Shown here: positions 41,178-50,066 of the stretch, piece after piece
Numbering within the stretch: the stretch's first letter is position 1
How the letters are laid out: the number at the start of each line of letters is the position of its first letter
Origin: DATJOJ01 sp035507035
GTDB lineage: Bacteria > Acidobacteriota > Terriglobia > Terriglobales > Acidobacteriaceae
Length of the DNA: 64,000 nt
Direction: 5' to 3'
Assembly (NCBI GenBank): GCA_035507035.1
Contig: DATJOJ010000061.1
Span: forward strand, 62,001-126,000
Position numbers and translations under genes: made by a program
The notes under the pieces: model-generated
Database searches by the model: none
What the model was told of the DNA's origin: nothing
Seen by the model: only the letters and a program-made list of their open reading frames with translations

Positions 41178-41678
41178 ATGCTGCAGAAACGCATCGACGA
41201 CCAGCCGACGATCTCGCGGGAGATGACGCGCGAGGCTCAGGAAATCCTGCATCAGCATCTCAAGCGCGTGGGGCTGAAACACACTGAGCAGCGCGATACG
41301 ATTCTGCAGACATTCCTCGAGACCCGCGAGCATCTTTCGGTGAACGAATTACACCGGCTGGTTCAGAAAAAAGACGCCCGCATTGGCTTTACGACGGTCT
41401 ATCGGACGCTGAAACTGTTGGCCGAATGCGGCCTGGCCAGCGAAGTGGCATTTCATGACGGAATCGCGCGCTACGAACACCAGTACAACCGCCGCGGCCA
41501 TCATCACATGGTGTGCACCTCCTGCGGCAGTTCGGTGGAATTTTTTTCCAAGGAAGTAGACCGTCTGGAGCATGAGATCGGCCGCAAATTCAACTTCCAG
41601 ACGACCCGCCATACTTTTCAAATTTACGGCTTGTGCGAGGATTGCCGGCGGAAGGAAGATTCGCGGCGAATCCGCTAG
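41178..41678 (+). CDS. Fur-family transcriptional regulator
   Basis: 166 residues: winged helix (LKHTEQRDTILQTFLETREHLSVNELHRLVQKKDARIGFTTVYRTLKLLAECGLASEV) and a dimerisation domain with the metal cluster YEHQYNRRGHHHMVCTSCGSSVEFF. Two Cys pairs (CTSC, CEDC) form the structural zinc site. The H-H-H-H/E set fits a ferric uptake or peroxide regulator; Fur, PerR and Zur cannot be separated by eye. It is transcribed away from the penicillin acylase gene and is 2 bases from the following zinc-ribbon membrane gene, so the two may be co-transcribed. Confidence 0.88.
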   Translation: MLQKRIDDQPTISREMTREAQEILHQHLKRVGLKHTEQRDTILQTFLETREHLSVNELHRLVQKKDARIGFTTVYRTLKLLAECGLASEVAFHDGIARYEHQYNRRGHHHMVCTSCGSSVEFFSKEVDRLEHEIGRKFNFQTTRHTFQIYGLCEDCRRKEDSRRIR

Positions 41679-41680
41679 AC

Positions 41681-42130
41681 ATGTCGATTTCTTGTCCGCA
41701 ATGCCGCGCCGAAATGCCCGATGCTGCTGCGTTTTGTCCACGATGCGGCCGCCGGATGATCGCAGCCCCAGCCACCATGGGCCCGACTGGATTCCTGAAA
41801 GACAACATAGCCGGGGCCCTGGCCTACATTACATTCATTCCGGCGATCGTCTTCCTGCTGAAAAAGCCTTTTAAGGCGAATCCCTTCATTCGCTTTCATT
41901 CCTGGCAGTCGATTTTCCTTGCGATCGCCGCGGTGGTGGTCGGGCTTGTACTCAGAATCGTTTTTTCATTCCTCGGATTCATCCCGCATATTGGCTATCT
42001 GGTGGCTTGGCTGATAGGAATGGTTACCTTCGTGGGCTGGTGGATTCTCTGGCTGGTGGCGCTGATTAAGGCTTTCCAGGGGGAATTCTTCCGGCTACCG
42101 ATTGTTGGACATTTCGCAGAAAAAGTGTAG
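41681..42130 (+). CDS. Zinc-ribbon membrane protein (DUF4870-like), intact copy
   Basis: 149 residues from ATG 41681. An N-terminal double zinc-ribbon (CPQCRAEMPDAAAFCPRCGRR) is followed by a DUF4870-like membrane domain: DNIAGALAYITFIPAIVFLL, then FIRFHSWQSIFLAI and two or three more helices, ending FQGEFFRLPIVGHFAEKV. These proteins are widespread and uncharacterised; the ribbon is probably cytoplasmic. It directly follows the Fur-family gene. A frameshifted relative lies 90 bases downstream (42221-42660). Confidence 0.75.
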   Translation: MSISCPQCRAEMPDAAAFCPRCGRRMIAAPATMGPTGFLKDNIAGALAYITFIPAIVFLLKKPFKANPFIRFHSWQSIFLAIAAVVVGLVLRIVFSFLGFIPHIGYLVAWLIGMVTFVGWWILWLVALIKAFQGEFFRLPIVGHFAEKV

Positions 42131-42220
42131 TCTTGTGCGCAGCAAGTGCACGCGTAGTTCGCAAAGTCAAGATAGCGAATCGCTGCTGGTGAGGTGAGAA
42201 CCGGCAGTCTGGAGGATGCT

Positions 42221-42660
42221 ATGGCTTTTTGCAGCTCGTGTGGAGCACAAATACCGGCCGGAGCCACCTCATGCCCGGCTTGCGCCCATGCCGGGGCCGC
42301 TCCGGCAGGCGGCGCCGTCGCAGTGAGCCCTTCCAGCGGACTGACCGATAACGTCGCCGGCATGTTAGCTTACGTCACCATCATCCCGGCGATCATCTTT
42401 CTGGTCATGGAACCTTACAACCGCAGCAAGTTCATTCGTTCCAGTGCATTTTCTTCGCCGTGGCGTGGACGGCGTTGTGGATCGTATTGAATATCATCGT
42501 CCATATCCCAATTTTTGGCTGGCTGACGATCCTGATCTGGCCGTTGATTTCGCTGGCGGGATTCATCATCTGGCTGGTTTTGGTCTTGAAAGCTTACCAG
42601 GGCCAAATGTTCAAGCTGCCGGTGATTGGCGACATGGCGGAGAAACAGGCGGGAGCGTAG
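42221..42660 (+). pseudogene. Zinc-ribbon membrane protein (DUF4870-like), frameshifted copy
   Basis: The gene starts at ATG 42221 behind GGAGGATGCT. The first frame reads CSSCGAQIPAGATSCPACA, DNVAGMLAYVTIIPAIIFLV and YNRSKFIR, then runs into unrelated sequence (SSAFSSPWRGRRCGSY) and stops. The other frame, usable from about 42441, continues with QCIFFAVAWTALWIVLNIIVHIPIFGWL and ends YQGQMFKLPVIGDMAEKQ, matching the C-terminus of the intact copy upstream. Adding one base within CGTTCCAG (42437-42444) would restore FIRFQCIFFAVAW across the break. So a single-base deletion, or an assembly error, splits this copy. All other conserved elements are intact, so the damage is recent or artefactual. 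Confidence 0.8.
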
Positions 42661-42697
42661 AGCTCGACGTGTCACAATGGCTGTAGGAGGCGGCGGC

Positions 42698-42973
42698 ATG
42701 AGATACCGAGTCGCACGGTGGGCGGCTGGGGGCTTTCTGGTCACTGCCTTCTGGGCGCTATATGCTTTCCCTACCTTCGTTCCGACCACATCCGCGGAAA
42801 TGCTACTGTACACTCTCGCACGTTTCACGCAGCCAATTGTAGCTGTTGGCGCGCATTTGCACGTCGGTATTCGAGTCTACTGGGTGCTTCTCGCTAATGT
42901 CGCGACGTATGCAGTGGCTGGCCTGATTGTGGAGAGTCTGGCGACCAAAATCAGATCTTGCGGGTTAACCTAG
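42698..42973 (+). CDS. Small membrane protein (91 aa)
   Basis: ATG 42698 follows a perfect AGGAGG at seven bases; upstream ATGs in the frame are less well placed. Two or three hydrophobic segments are visible: VARWAAGGFLVTAFWALYAF, LLYTLARFTQPIVAVGAHLHVGI and YWVLLANVATYAVAGLIVESL. No known family recognised. Its composition and length fit a small integral membrane protein. It follows the frameshifted zinc-ribbon gene by 38 bases and may share its transcript. Confidence 0.6.
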   Translation: MRYRVARWAAGGFLVTAFWALYAFPTFVPTTSAEMLLYTLARFTQPIVAVGAHLHVGIRVYWVLLANVATYAVAGLIVESLATKIRSCGLT

Positions 42974-43062
42974 ACGATCATTTTCCCTTACGCGGATAGC
43001 CACTTTTCCTTCCGGCCACTTTCCGGTAGTCTGTTTGGCTCGGCTCGGAAGGAGAAGCAGGC

Positions 43063-44031
43063 TTGAAAGTAAGGGTTTTTTACCACGACAAGTGTTTTGA
43101 CGGGGCTTCGTCGGCAGCGCTGTTCTCGCGTTTCTATCGCGAGCGCATTCGCAACAACGTCGAGTTTGTCTTCTCCGGCTTGCTGCACCGCGCCGGCGCG
43201 TTGTTCAACGAAAAAGACTTCGACGGCGAGGAGAACGCTATCGTCGACTTCAAATACTCCAGCTCGCCGCGGATTACCTGGTGGTTCGATCATCATGAAA
43301 GCGCATTCCTAACACCCGCCGACGCAGCTCATTTCGAGCAGGACCAAAGCAACCGCAAGTTCTACGATCCCGACTTTAAATCGTGTACTAGCTTCATCGC
43401 AACGATTGCCGAAGAGCGTTTCGGCTTTGATCCGAAGCCAGTGGCGGATTTGGTGAAGTGGACCGACATCATCGATGGGGCGATGTATCCGGACGCGCGA
43501 ACTGCAGTCGAGATGAAAGAGCCGGCGATGAAGCTGACGATGGTGATTGAGGCGACGCAGGATTTCGCTTTTGTGCCACGTTTGATTCCTTTTCTTGCGA
43601 CCAAACCGCTGGGGGAAATTCTAAAAGAACCGTTTGTGGCCGATCTGTTGCCGCCTCTGCTGGAGCGGCATCAGCATTCGCTGGCGGTGCTAAAGGAGCG
43701 CACGCATCTTGAGGATGGCACGATTTTCTTCGACATCAGCGATCATGAACTCGAGGGCTACAACAAGTTCATTCCGTACTATCTCCATCCGGCGTCGATC
43801 TACAGCGTTGGCCTGAGCAAGAGCAGCTTTCGTGTGAAAGTTTCGGTGGGGTCGAATCCGTGGGCGCCGAAGCCGCCGGTGGTTAACCTGGCCAAAATCT
43901 GCGAGCGCTATGGCGGCGGAGGACATGCGCGCGTGGGAGCGATTTCATTTGATGTCTCGCAGCAGGCAGAGGCAAGCAAGGCTGCGGCTGAGATCGTCGA
44001 GGAACTACGGGCCGCGGCGCGCGGGCAATGA
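43063..44031 (+). CDS. DHH/DHHA1-family phosphoesterase-like protein
   Basis: 322 residues starting at a TTG (43063) preceded by GGAAGGAG at the right distance; the first strand KVRVFYHDKCFDGASSAALFSRF is the DHH motif I with an Asp. A second motif, TWWFDHHESAF, contains the D-H-H triad, and the C-terminal GGGGHARVGAISF is the DHHA1 domain glycine-rich hallmark. The family covers oligoribonuclease/pAp phosphatases (NrnA) and other DHH phosphodiesterases. Here the segment between motifs is divergent, so the exact substrate (nanoRNA, pAp or a cyclic dinucleotide product) is uncertain. Cytoplasmic. Confidence 0.8.
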   Translation: MKVRVFYHDKCFDGASSAALFSRFYRERIRNNVEFVFSGLLHRAGALFNEKDFDGEENAIVDFKYSSSPRITWWFDHHESAFLTPADAAHFEQDQSNRKFYDPDFKSCTSFIATIAEERFGFDPKPVADLVKWTDIIDGAMYPDARTAVEMKEPAMKLTMVIEATQDFAFVPRLIPFLATKPLGEILKEPFVADLLPPLLERHQHSLAVLKERTHLEDGTIFFDISDHELEGYNKFIPYYLHPASIYSVGLSKSSFRVKVSVGSNPWAPKPPVVNLAKICERYGGGGHARVGAISFDVSQQAEASKAAAEIVEELRAAARGQ

Positions 44032-44107
44032 TAAGCGGCTAACCTCGAACTACAAACCCGCATCGCAGAGCCATGGCCGGACTTTCGCAAGATAATAGAA
44101 ATAGAAT

Positions 44108-44620
44108 ATGAGTTACATGGGGCAGAGCGTCGAAACACGGCACCACAATGTAAATCTGCAGGTGCTGCGCGGCGTCGCCTCTTTTGAATTAGCCAAGGGA
44201 TTGGTTGTGCTGGCGGCGGCATTCGGGCTGCTGTTCCTGGTCGGCAAAGACCCGTGGGATATTGCCGACGGCCTGCTGCGCCTGCTTCACATCAGCCCTG
44301 ACCATCACTTTGCGCAGGTTTTCTTGGATTGGTCGGACAGCTTGACGGATTCCAAGCTGTGGGCAGTTGCGGGAGTTGCTGGGGCTTATTCGGTGCTGCG
44401 CTTCGTCGAAGCGTACGGCCTGTGGTACGCGCGGGCCTGGGCCGAGTGGATTGCGCTGATATCGGGCTCGCTGTATCTACCCTTCGAAATTTACAAGCTG
44501 ATCCACCGCCAGAGCCTGCTTCACATCTCGATCCTGGTCATCAATCTGGCGATCGTGCTTTACATGGTCTACGTGCTCAAAACCGGCCAGAGCCTTCATG
44601 GCACCATGGGTGAGACTTGA
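44108..44620 (+). CDS. DUF2127 membrane protein
   Basis: 170 residues with four hydrophobic helices. The opening HNVNLQVLRGVASFELAKGLVVLAAAFGLLFLV, the DSLTDSKLWAVAGVAGAYSVLRFVEAYGLWYARAWAEWIALISGSLYLPFEIYKL block and LVINLAIVLYMVYVL are characteristic of DUF2127. Role unknown. Its last 25 bases overlap the 3' end of the converging GNAT gene (44596-44620), so the two genes share sequence at their ends. Confidence 0.8.
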   Translation: MSYMGQSVETRHHNVNLQVLRGVASFELAKGLVVLAAAFGLLFLVGKDPWDIADGLLRLLHISPDHHFAQVFLDWSDSLTDSKLWAVAGVAGAYSVLRFVEAYGLWYARAWAEWIALISGSLYLPFEIYKLIHRQSLLHISILVINLAIVLYMVYVLKTGQSLHGTMGET

Positions 44621-45153
44621 GGCTCGTCGGGCTGAGTTGCATCTCCTGCCCCTAGCGAACGCTGCAAGATCAGCGTATCCGCCCACGCGCCTAACTTGAA
44701 GCCGACCGATTGCAGGACACCCACGCGGCGGAAACCCAAGCTTTCATGAAGCCGTACCGAGGCGGCATTGTCTTGCCCACCGATCACCGCAATCATCTGG
44801 CGACACCAGGCCTGTTCGCATCCATCGATTAGGGCAGCTAACAGTAAACGGCCAATCCCTTTTCCCAAGTGATTCGGATGAACGTAGACGGAGTCTTCAA
44901 CCGTAAAGCGATACGCTGCGCGGGTACGATAAGGAACGGCGTAGGCGTAGGCAACGACCGTGCTATCGATCTCAGCAACCAGGTAAGGTAGGCTACGATT
45001 TAGCACGTCTTGCCGACGGCGGGCAATTTCGTTCTCGTCCGGCGGATTCGTCTCAAAAGACGCCGTGCTGTTCAGGACATAGTACGCGTAAATGTCTCGG
45101 ATAGAGAGAATGTCACGGTCATGCGATGGGCGGATGTATGGTAGAAGCGGCAT
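44596..45153 (-). CDS. GNAT acetyltransferase (phosphinothricin acetyltransferase-like)
   Basis: 185 residues from ATG 45153, where homology-like sequence begins (IRPSHDRDILSIRDIYAYYVLNSTASFET). The acetyl-CoA loop is HPNHLGKGIGRLL and the end reads QDNAASVRLHESLGFRRVGVLQSVGFKLG, as in PAT/YncA-type GNATs that acetylate phosphinothricin, methionine sulfoximine or related amino acids. Upstream in-frame Met codons give an implausible N-terminus running into the divergent PPK2 promoter. Detoxification of a small amino-acid-like compound is the likely role. Confidence 0.8.
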   Translation of the reverse strand: MPLLPYIRPSHDRDILSIRDIYAYYVLNSTASFETNPPDENEIARRRQDVLNRSLPYLVAEIDSTVVAYAYAVPYRTRAAYRFTVEDSVYVHPNHLGKGIGRLLLAALIDGCEQAWCRQMIAVIGGQDNAASVRLHESLGFRRVGVLQSVGFKLGAWADTLILQRSLGAGDATQPDEPQVSPMVP

Positions 45154-45285
45154 AACAGCTTGATGGCTGGGTACGCGCGCAGGTTTCAGAATCGTCGGAG
45201 TGGGATCGATTCGTGCAAGTCCCGGCAACGCTGCGGAGACCGATGTTAGACTCGTTCTCACGGGCATTTGGGACAGGAGGACGAA

Positions 45286-46173
45286 ATGAGCTGGGCAGCC
45301 AAGCTGGTCAGGCCCTATCGGATCGACGAGGGGAAGAAGTTTCGCCTCAAAGACATTGACCCGGGTGACACCGGACATCTCCACTCCAAAGAACACGCCG
45401 CCGAACTGCTCCAGCGCGGCATCGCCGAGATGGCCGAATTGCAAGATAAGCTCTACGCCCAGGACCTATGGGCTCTGCTGATCGCCTTCCAGGCCATGGA
45501 TGCTGCCGGAAAGGATGGCGCCATCAAGCACGTCATGTCTGGAATTAACCCACAAGGTTGTCAGGTGCATTCATTTAAAGCTCCGTCCACCGAGGAATTA
45601 AATCACGACCCGCTCTGGCGCTGCGTGGTCAAACTTCCCGAGCGCGGTCAAATCGGCATCTTCAACCGTTCGTATTACGAAGAGGTGCTGGTAGTGCGCG
45701 TACACCCGGAGTTGCTCAAGAACGAGCATTTGCCGGATTCGGTTGTCAATAAACATATCTGGAAGCAGCGATTCGAAGGCATCAATAATTTTGAAGCCTA
45801 TCTGACGCGAAGTGGAATCGTAGTTCGGAAATTCTTCCTGCATCTTTCTAAGAAAGAGCAGAAGCGGCGTTTCCTGGACCGTCTGGATCAGCCGGAAAAG
45901 AACTGGAAGTTCTCTGCCAACGACGTGCGGGAGCGCAAGTATTGGGACGAGTACAGCAGGGCTTACGAGGAAATGATCGTCCATACTGCCACCAAGGACG
46001 CGCCATGGTATGTGGTGCCCGCGGATAACAAATGGTTCACGCGAGTGATAGTTGCGGCCGCGATCGTAGAAACACTGCAAGAGTTGAAGCTTCGCTATCC
46101 GAAGGTCGATCCGCAAAAGCGAAAAGAATTAAAGGCCGCAAAGGCGGCGCTGCTGGCTGACAAGGAGGCATAA
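45286..46173 (+). CDS. Polyphosphate kinase 2 family protein
   Basis: 295 residues; ATG 45286 is chosen because ACAGGAGGACGAA places a strong ribosome-binding site in front of it. The Walker-A-like motif AMDAAGKDGAIKHVMSG, the lid FNRSYYEEVLVVRVHPE and the aspartate-bearing FLDRLDQPEKNWKFSANDVRERKYWDEYSRAYEEM are diagnostic for PPK2 (polyphosphate:nucleotide phosphotransferase, TIGR03709-like group). It transfers phosphate from polyphosphate to AMP, ADP or GDP. Which subclass cannot be decided by eye. The gene stands alone and starts divergently from the GNAT gene. It may be linked in physiology to the orphan PstS and OprO/P-like porin elsewhere in the window. Confidence 0.9.
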   Translation: MSWAAKLVRPYRIDEGKKFRLKDIDPGDTGHLHSKEHAAELLQRGIAEMAELQDKLYAQDLWALLIAFQAMDAAGKDGAIKHVMSGINPQGCQVHSFKAPSTEELNHDPLWRCVVKLPERGQIGIFNRSYYEEVLVVRVHPELLKNEHLPDSVVNKHIWKQRFEGINNFEAYLTRSGIVVRKFFLHLSKKEQKRRFLDRLDQPEKNWKFSANDVRERKYWDEYSRAYEEMIVHTATKDAPWYVVPADNKWFTRVIVAAAIVETLQELKLRYPKVDPQKRKELKAAKAALLADKEA

Positions 46174-46296
46174 CCCTCGGTGTGTCCTTCGGTCACACGA
46201 CTGCTGTTCATGATGCAGACAAACATTCACGCGCGAAATTCTATAAAATGATTGCCAGTCGCGATTAAGATTTACTTCTACGGGGGGATCCGTTCC

Positions 46297-49200
46297 ATGA
46301 GTACTTCCAAGTTAACGCCGGGTCATGTTCGGATACTTGCTATTTGTCTGCTTCTCGCCTTGCCGTTTATCTGTGTTGCACAGCGCGAACCGGTGAAGCA
46401 GCAACAGAAATCGCCGACCGCCGCGCCCGAAGAAGACAAAACCACGACGACCGCTGAGTCCGATGAACACGAGGACCCGCAATTCAAGGCGATGAAATAT
46501 CGCTTGATTGGACCCTTTCGCGGAGGCCGGTCGCTAACTGCAGCGGGAGTTGCCGGCGATCCCACGATTTACTACTTCGGCGCTACCGGCGGAGGAGTGT
46601 GGAAGTCGAGTGACGCAGGCATGACCTGGAACCCTGTCTTCGATAAGGAGTCTGCGTCTTCGATCGGCAGCCTTGCGATAGCTGCGTCGGATCCGAACGT
46701 AGTTTATGTCGGCACGGGGGAAGGATGCATTCGTGGCAACACGGCGCAAGGCGACGGAGTTTACAAGACGGTCGATGGCGGCAAGACCTGGAAAAATGTT
46801 GGGCTGCAGGACTCCCGTGCGATCGGGAGAGTCATTGTCGATCCGAAAGATGCCAACATCGTGTTTGTGGCGGCACTGGGCCATCCTTTCGGTCCGAATG
46901 CAGAGCGCGGAATTTTTCGAACCACTGACGGCGGCAAGACCTGGCAAAGGGTTCTCTATAAGGACGAAAACAGCGGCGGCATCGATGTAGCCTTCGATCC
47001 ACACAACTCCCATATTCTCTATGCCACGCTTTGGCAGGCGCGGCGAACTCCATGGGATCTCACTAGCGGTGGGCCAGGAAGCGGCTTGTACCGCTCGAAT
47101 GACGGCGGCAGCACCTGGAAGTTGCTAACCGAGCATGGCCTTCCCAAAGGGCCATACGGACGAATTGGCGTTGCGGTAGCAGCGAACTCGGATCGTGTCT
47201 ATGCGCTGATTGAAGCGCAAGACGGCGGGCTTTATCGCTCCGATGATGGTGGCGACACCTGGCAACTGGTAAACAACAGCCGGTCGTTGTGGCAGCGTGC
47301 CTGGTATTACATGCATGTCACGGCGGATCCGCAGGACTCCGACGAAGTTTACATCGCCAATGTGGATTTCTATCGCTCTAGCGACGGTGGCCGCAGCTTC
47401 AATAAAGTAAAAGCGCCGCATGGCGATAACCACAGCGTCTGGATCGATCCCCGGAACAACAAGCGCATGATCGTGGCGAACGACGGTGGTGTCACCATCA
47501 GCGTGGATGGCGGTAAGACCTGGAGCCGCGAAGACAATCAACCAACTGGTCAGTTCTATCACGTAATTACCGACAGCCGCACGCCATATTACGTCTACGG
47601 ATCACAGCAGGATTCAGGCAGCGTGGCCATCGCCAGCCGCAGCGATAACGGCTTCATCGACGTTTCCGATTGGTATAGCGTAGGCGGCGGCGAAGCCGGT
47701 TACATCGCGCCGTATCCGCCTGATCCCAATATTGTTTATGCGGGCGAATATCAGGGCACGATCACGCGCTTTGACAAGCGTGACGGGGAAGTGAAGAACA
47801 TTGGCGAGCAGCCAGAGATCAGCGATGGCGGCGGTGCGGCGATCCTCGAGCACCGTTTCCAATGGACGGCACCAATCTTGATTTCGCCGCATGACCCAAA
47901 GGTTGTTTATCACGGCGGCGAACGCTTATTCAGAACGACTGATGGCGGGATGCATTGGGAGGCGATTAGTCCTGATCTCACGCGAAATGACAAGAGTAAA
48001 CAACAAGTTTCCGGCGGCCCGATCGACAAGGACGACTCTGGAACGGAATATTACGACACCATTTTTGCGATCGCAGAATCGCCGATAACACGAGGCTTGA
48101 TTTGGGTCGGAACCGATGATGGTCTGGTGCAAATCACCCGCGACGATGGCAAGAACTGGACCAACGTCACGCCAAAAGATCTGCCCGAGTTTAGCCGCAT
48201 CAGCCAGATTGATGCTTCACCGCATGAAGCGGGAACGGCCTACGTCGCGGTGGATCGTCATCAGAACGATGACTTGAGTCCGTGGATTTATAAGACCGAC
48301 GACTACGGGAAGACTTGGACGAAGTGTGTGCACGGAATTCCCAACGGATCCTTTGCTCGTTCTGTGCGCGAAGATCCGGTCAAGCGCGGGCTACTCTACG
48401 CTGGAACCGAAACCGGAGTATATGTTTCCTTCGATGACGGTGCCAATTGGCGTTCGTTGCAGCTCAACCTTCCAACCACACCGGTGCACGATCTGGTCGT
48501 GAAGGGAAATGATCTTGTGCTCGCTACGCACGGCCGAGCATTCTGGATTCTCGACGACATTTCGCCATTACGCCAGTACACCACCGAGATTCCGGATCAG
48601 CAGTTGCATCTTTACAAGCCGGGAGTGGCACTTCGCTATCAGAATTCCAGTGACGAGCCCTCTAAGCCGGTTCTGGTGGGCCTGAATCCGCCGCCCGGCG
48701 CGATTATTTACTACTGGCTGAAAGATAAGCCGAAGGGCGAGGTGACGATAGAGATCGTCGATTCCAGGGGACAGCTGGTGCGGAAATATTCCAGCAACCA
48801 GATTCAACCACTCGATGAGCCGGCAGATCCCGAAGATAAGAAGCCCGAGAAACAAATCAAGCCAGAGCAGGGCATGAATGCCCTGCTCTGGGATCTACGT
48901 TACGAGCCGGCGCACTACGTTCCCGATTACTACTTGTGGGAGTACAAAGACGGCAGCAAGGGACCGCTGGCGATGCCGGGCACATACGAAGTTCGCATCA
49001 CCGCTGATGGGAAAACGGAAACTGCGCCGCTGGAAATCAAGCTCGATCCACGAGTTCAAGTCTCCAGAGCCGAACTGCAAGAGCAATTCGATTTGCTGAT
49101 ACAGATTCGCGACCAGCTCAGTCGAGTTTACGACTCCATCAATCAGATTCAGGATGTCCGTGCGCAGGTTGAGGGCATGGAAAAGCGGTTGCCGAACAAC

Positions 49201-49569
49201 GACAGCACCAAGCCGCTGCTCGCGGCTGCGGCTGGTTTGGATGTTCACCTGTTGGATGTGCGGGATCAGATGATCCAAGTCAGGAATACGGCGAATGAGG
49301 ACTCGCTGGCGTATCCGCAACGGGTCGACGACAAGCTGGCTGGCCTGGCGATGGCGGTGGGCGGAGACACCGACTCCGCGCCTACCGAGGCCGAATATCG
49401 CATTTTCGCAAAGCTGAAGAAGCAGTCCGAGGACGGCATCGCCCGCTGGCAGGAACTTCAACAAACGGAACTGGCTTCGTTACAGAAGATGACTGCGGCA
49501 CAGAACATTCAGGCGATCGTGGTTCCCGCAGGAGACAATGCCAGCTCGGCGGTTGGGGCCCGAAAGTAG
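46297..49569 (+). CDS. Secreted VPS10/BNR-repeat (sortilin-like) protein
   Basis: 1090 residues from ATG 46297 (GGGGGATCC upstream; the longer frame to 46252 lacks a good start). A signal peptide (about residues 1-30, ending CVAQ) precedes a charged linker. Then come many BNR/Asp-box type blades of the sortilin VPS10 class, such as GVWKSSDAGMTWNPVFDK, GVYKTVDGGKTWKNVG, GIFRTTDGGKTWQRV, GLYRSNDGGSTWKLL and VYVSFDDGANWRSLQ, making up one or two ten-bladed propellers to about residue 780. The C-terminal 300 residues contain an Ig-like segment and a coiled helical tail. Such proteins are typical acidobacterial exports, described as glycosyl-hydrolase-like, but no catalytic site is visible. Confidence 0.82.
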   Translation: MSTSKLTPGHVRILAICLLLALPFICVAQREPVKQQQKSPTAAPEEDKTTTTAESDEHEDPQFKAMKYRLIGPFRGGRSLTAAGVAGDPTIYYFGATGGGVWKSSDAGMTWNPVFDKESASSIGSLAIAASDPNVVYVGTGEGCIRGNTAQGDGVYKTVDGGKTWKNVGLQDSRAIGRVIVDPKDANIVFVAALGHPFGPNAERGIFRTTDGGKTWQRVLYKDENSGGIDVAFDPHNSHILYATLWQARRTPWDLTSGGPGSGLYRSNDGGSTWKLLTEHGLPKGPYGRIGVAVAANSDRVYALIEAQDGGLYRSDDGGDTWQLVNNSRSLWQRAWYYMHVTADPQDSDEVYIANVDFYRSSDGGRSFNKVKAPHGDNHSVWIDPRNNKRMIVANDGGVTISVDGGKTWSREDNQPTGQFYHVITDSRTPYYVYGSQQDSGSVAIASRSDNGFIDVSDWYSVGGGEAGYIAPYPPDPNIVYAGEYQGTITRFDKRDGEVKNIGEQPEISDGGGAAILEHRFQWTAPILISPHDPKVVYHGGERLFRTTDGGMHWEAISPDLTRNDKSKQQVSGGPIDKDDSGTEYYDTIFAIAESPITRGLIWVGTDDGLVQITRDDGKNWTNVTPKDLPEFSRISQIDASPHEAGTAYVAVDRHQNDDLSPWIYKTDDYGKTWTKCVHGIPNGSFARSVREDPVKRGLLYAGTETGVYVSFDDGANWRSLQLNLPTTPVHDLVVKGNDLVLATHGRAFWILDDISPLRQYTTEIPDQQLHLYKPGVALRYQNSSDEPSKPVLVGLNPPPGAIIYYWLKDKPKGEVTIEIVDSRGQLVRKYSSNQIQPLDEPADPEDKKPEKQIKPEQGMNALLWDLRYEPAHYVPDYYLWEYKDGSKGPLAMPGTYEVRITADGKTETAPLEIKLDPRVQVSRAELQEQFDLLIQIRDQLSRVYDSINQIQDVRAQVEGMEKRLPNNDSTKPLLAAAAGLDVHLLDVRDQMIQVRNTANEDSLAYPQRVDDKLAGLAMAVGGDTDSAPTEAEYRIFAKLKKQSEDGIARWQELQQTELASLQKMTAAQNIQAIVVPAGDNASSAVGARK

Positions 49570-49583
49570 CCTTTTCGAACACC

Positions 49584-49618
49584 GGGGACGCCCGAGCTGC
49601 GTCCCCATTTCTTCTTTT
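49584..49618 (+). terminator. Intrinsic terminator after the VPS10/BNR gene
   Basis: GGGGACGC (49584-49591), loop CCGAGCT, GCGTCCCC (49599-49606), then ATTTCTTCTTTT. It lies 14 bases past the stop codon at 49569. Confidence 0.9.
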
Positions 49619-49781
49619 GCAGTTACCTTCCTGATTACTTTCGTTTGCCTTCCCATACTTTCGTGGTACCCCTATGGCACGAAGTGGGGTTGTCCGTGTG
49701 CCCGTAACCCCGCTATCGTCAAGCCATTGAGGCTCCCCCTTGGCAGTGCAGTAGTAGGCACTTCGTGGGGAGGGCCGATTG

Positions 49782-49904
49782 ATGAGATTCCTGAATCTGT
49801 GCTACGCCGCCGTAGGGTTTGCGCTGGCCCGGTGGGTATTTCGGCGCGAAGCAGTTAAAGTTTCCGACCCGGTTGCGCGCTTTCGTCGTGCAGGTTTGAT
49901 GTAA
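49782..49904 (+). CDS. Possible 40-residue small protein
   Basis: In a stretch of about 500 bases without a larger gene, an ATG at 49782 follows an excellent ribosome-binding site (GTGGGGAGGG, seven bases ahead). The frame gives MRFLNLCYAAVGFALARW, then a very basic half (VFRREAVKVSDPVARFRRAGLM). A hydrophobic N-terminus followed by an Arg-rich tail would suit a membrane-anchored micropeptide. Nothing else supports it, so it is a candidate only. The rest of 49619-50066 holds nothing that I recognise. Confidence 0.35.
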   Translation: MRFLNLCYAAVGFALARWVFRREAVKVSDPVARFRRAGLM

Positions 49905-50066
49905 ACAAGTTGAGTCTGGCCGACCCGGGGAGACCGTTGCGTGTCACTTCGTCGTGCATGCTTCGCTCCCCGCAGCTGAAGGTTCTACGACCAACGTTAG
50001 CCCCGCCGCGCTGATTTCTTCTTTCGCCTCTGATTACAATCGCCCATAGCAACACTTTGCAGTCGC

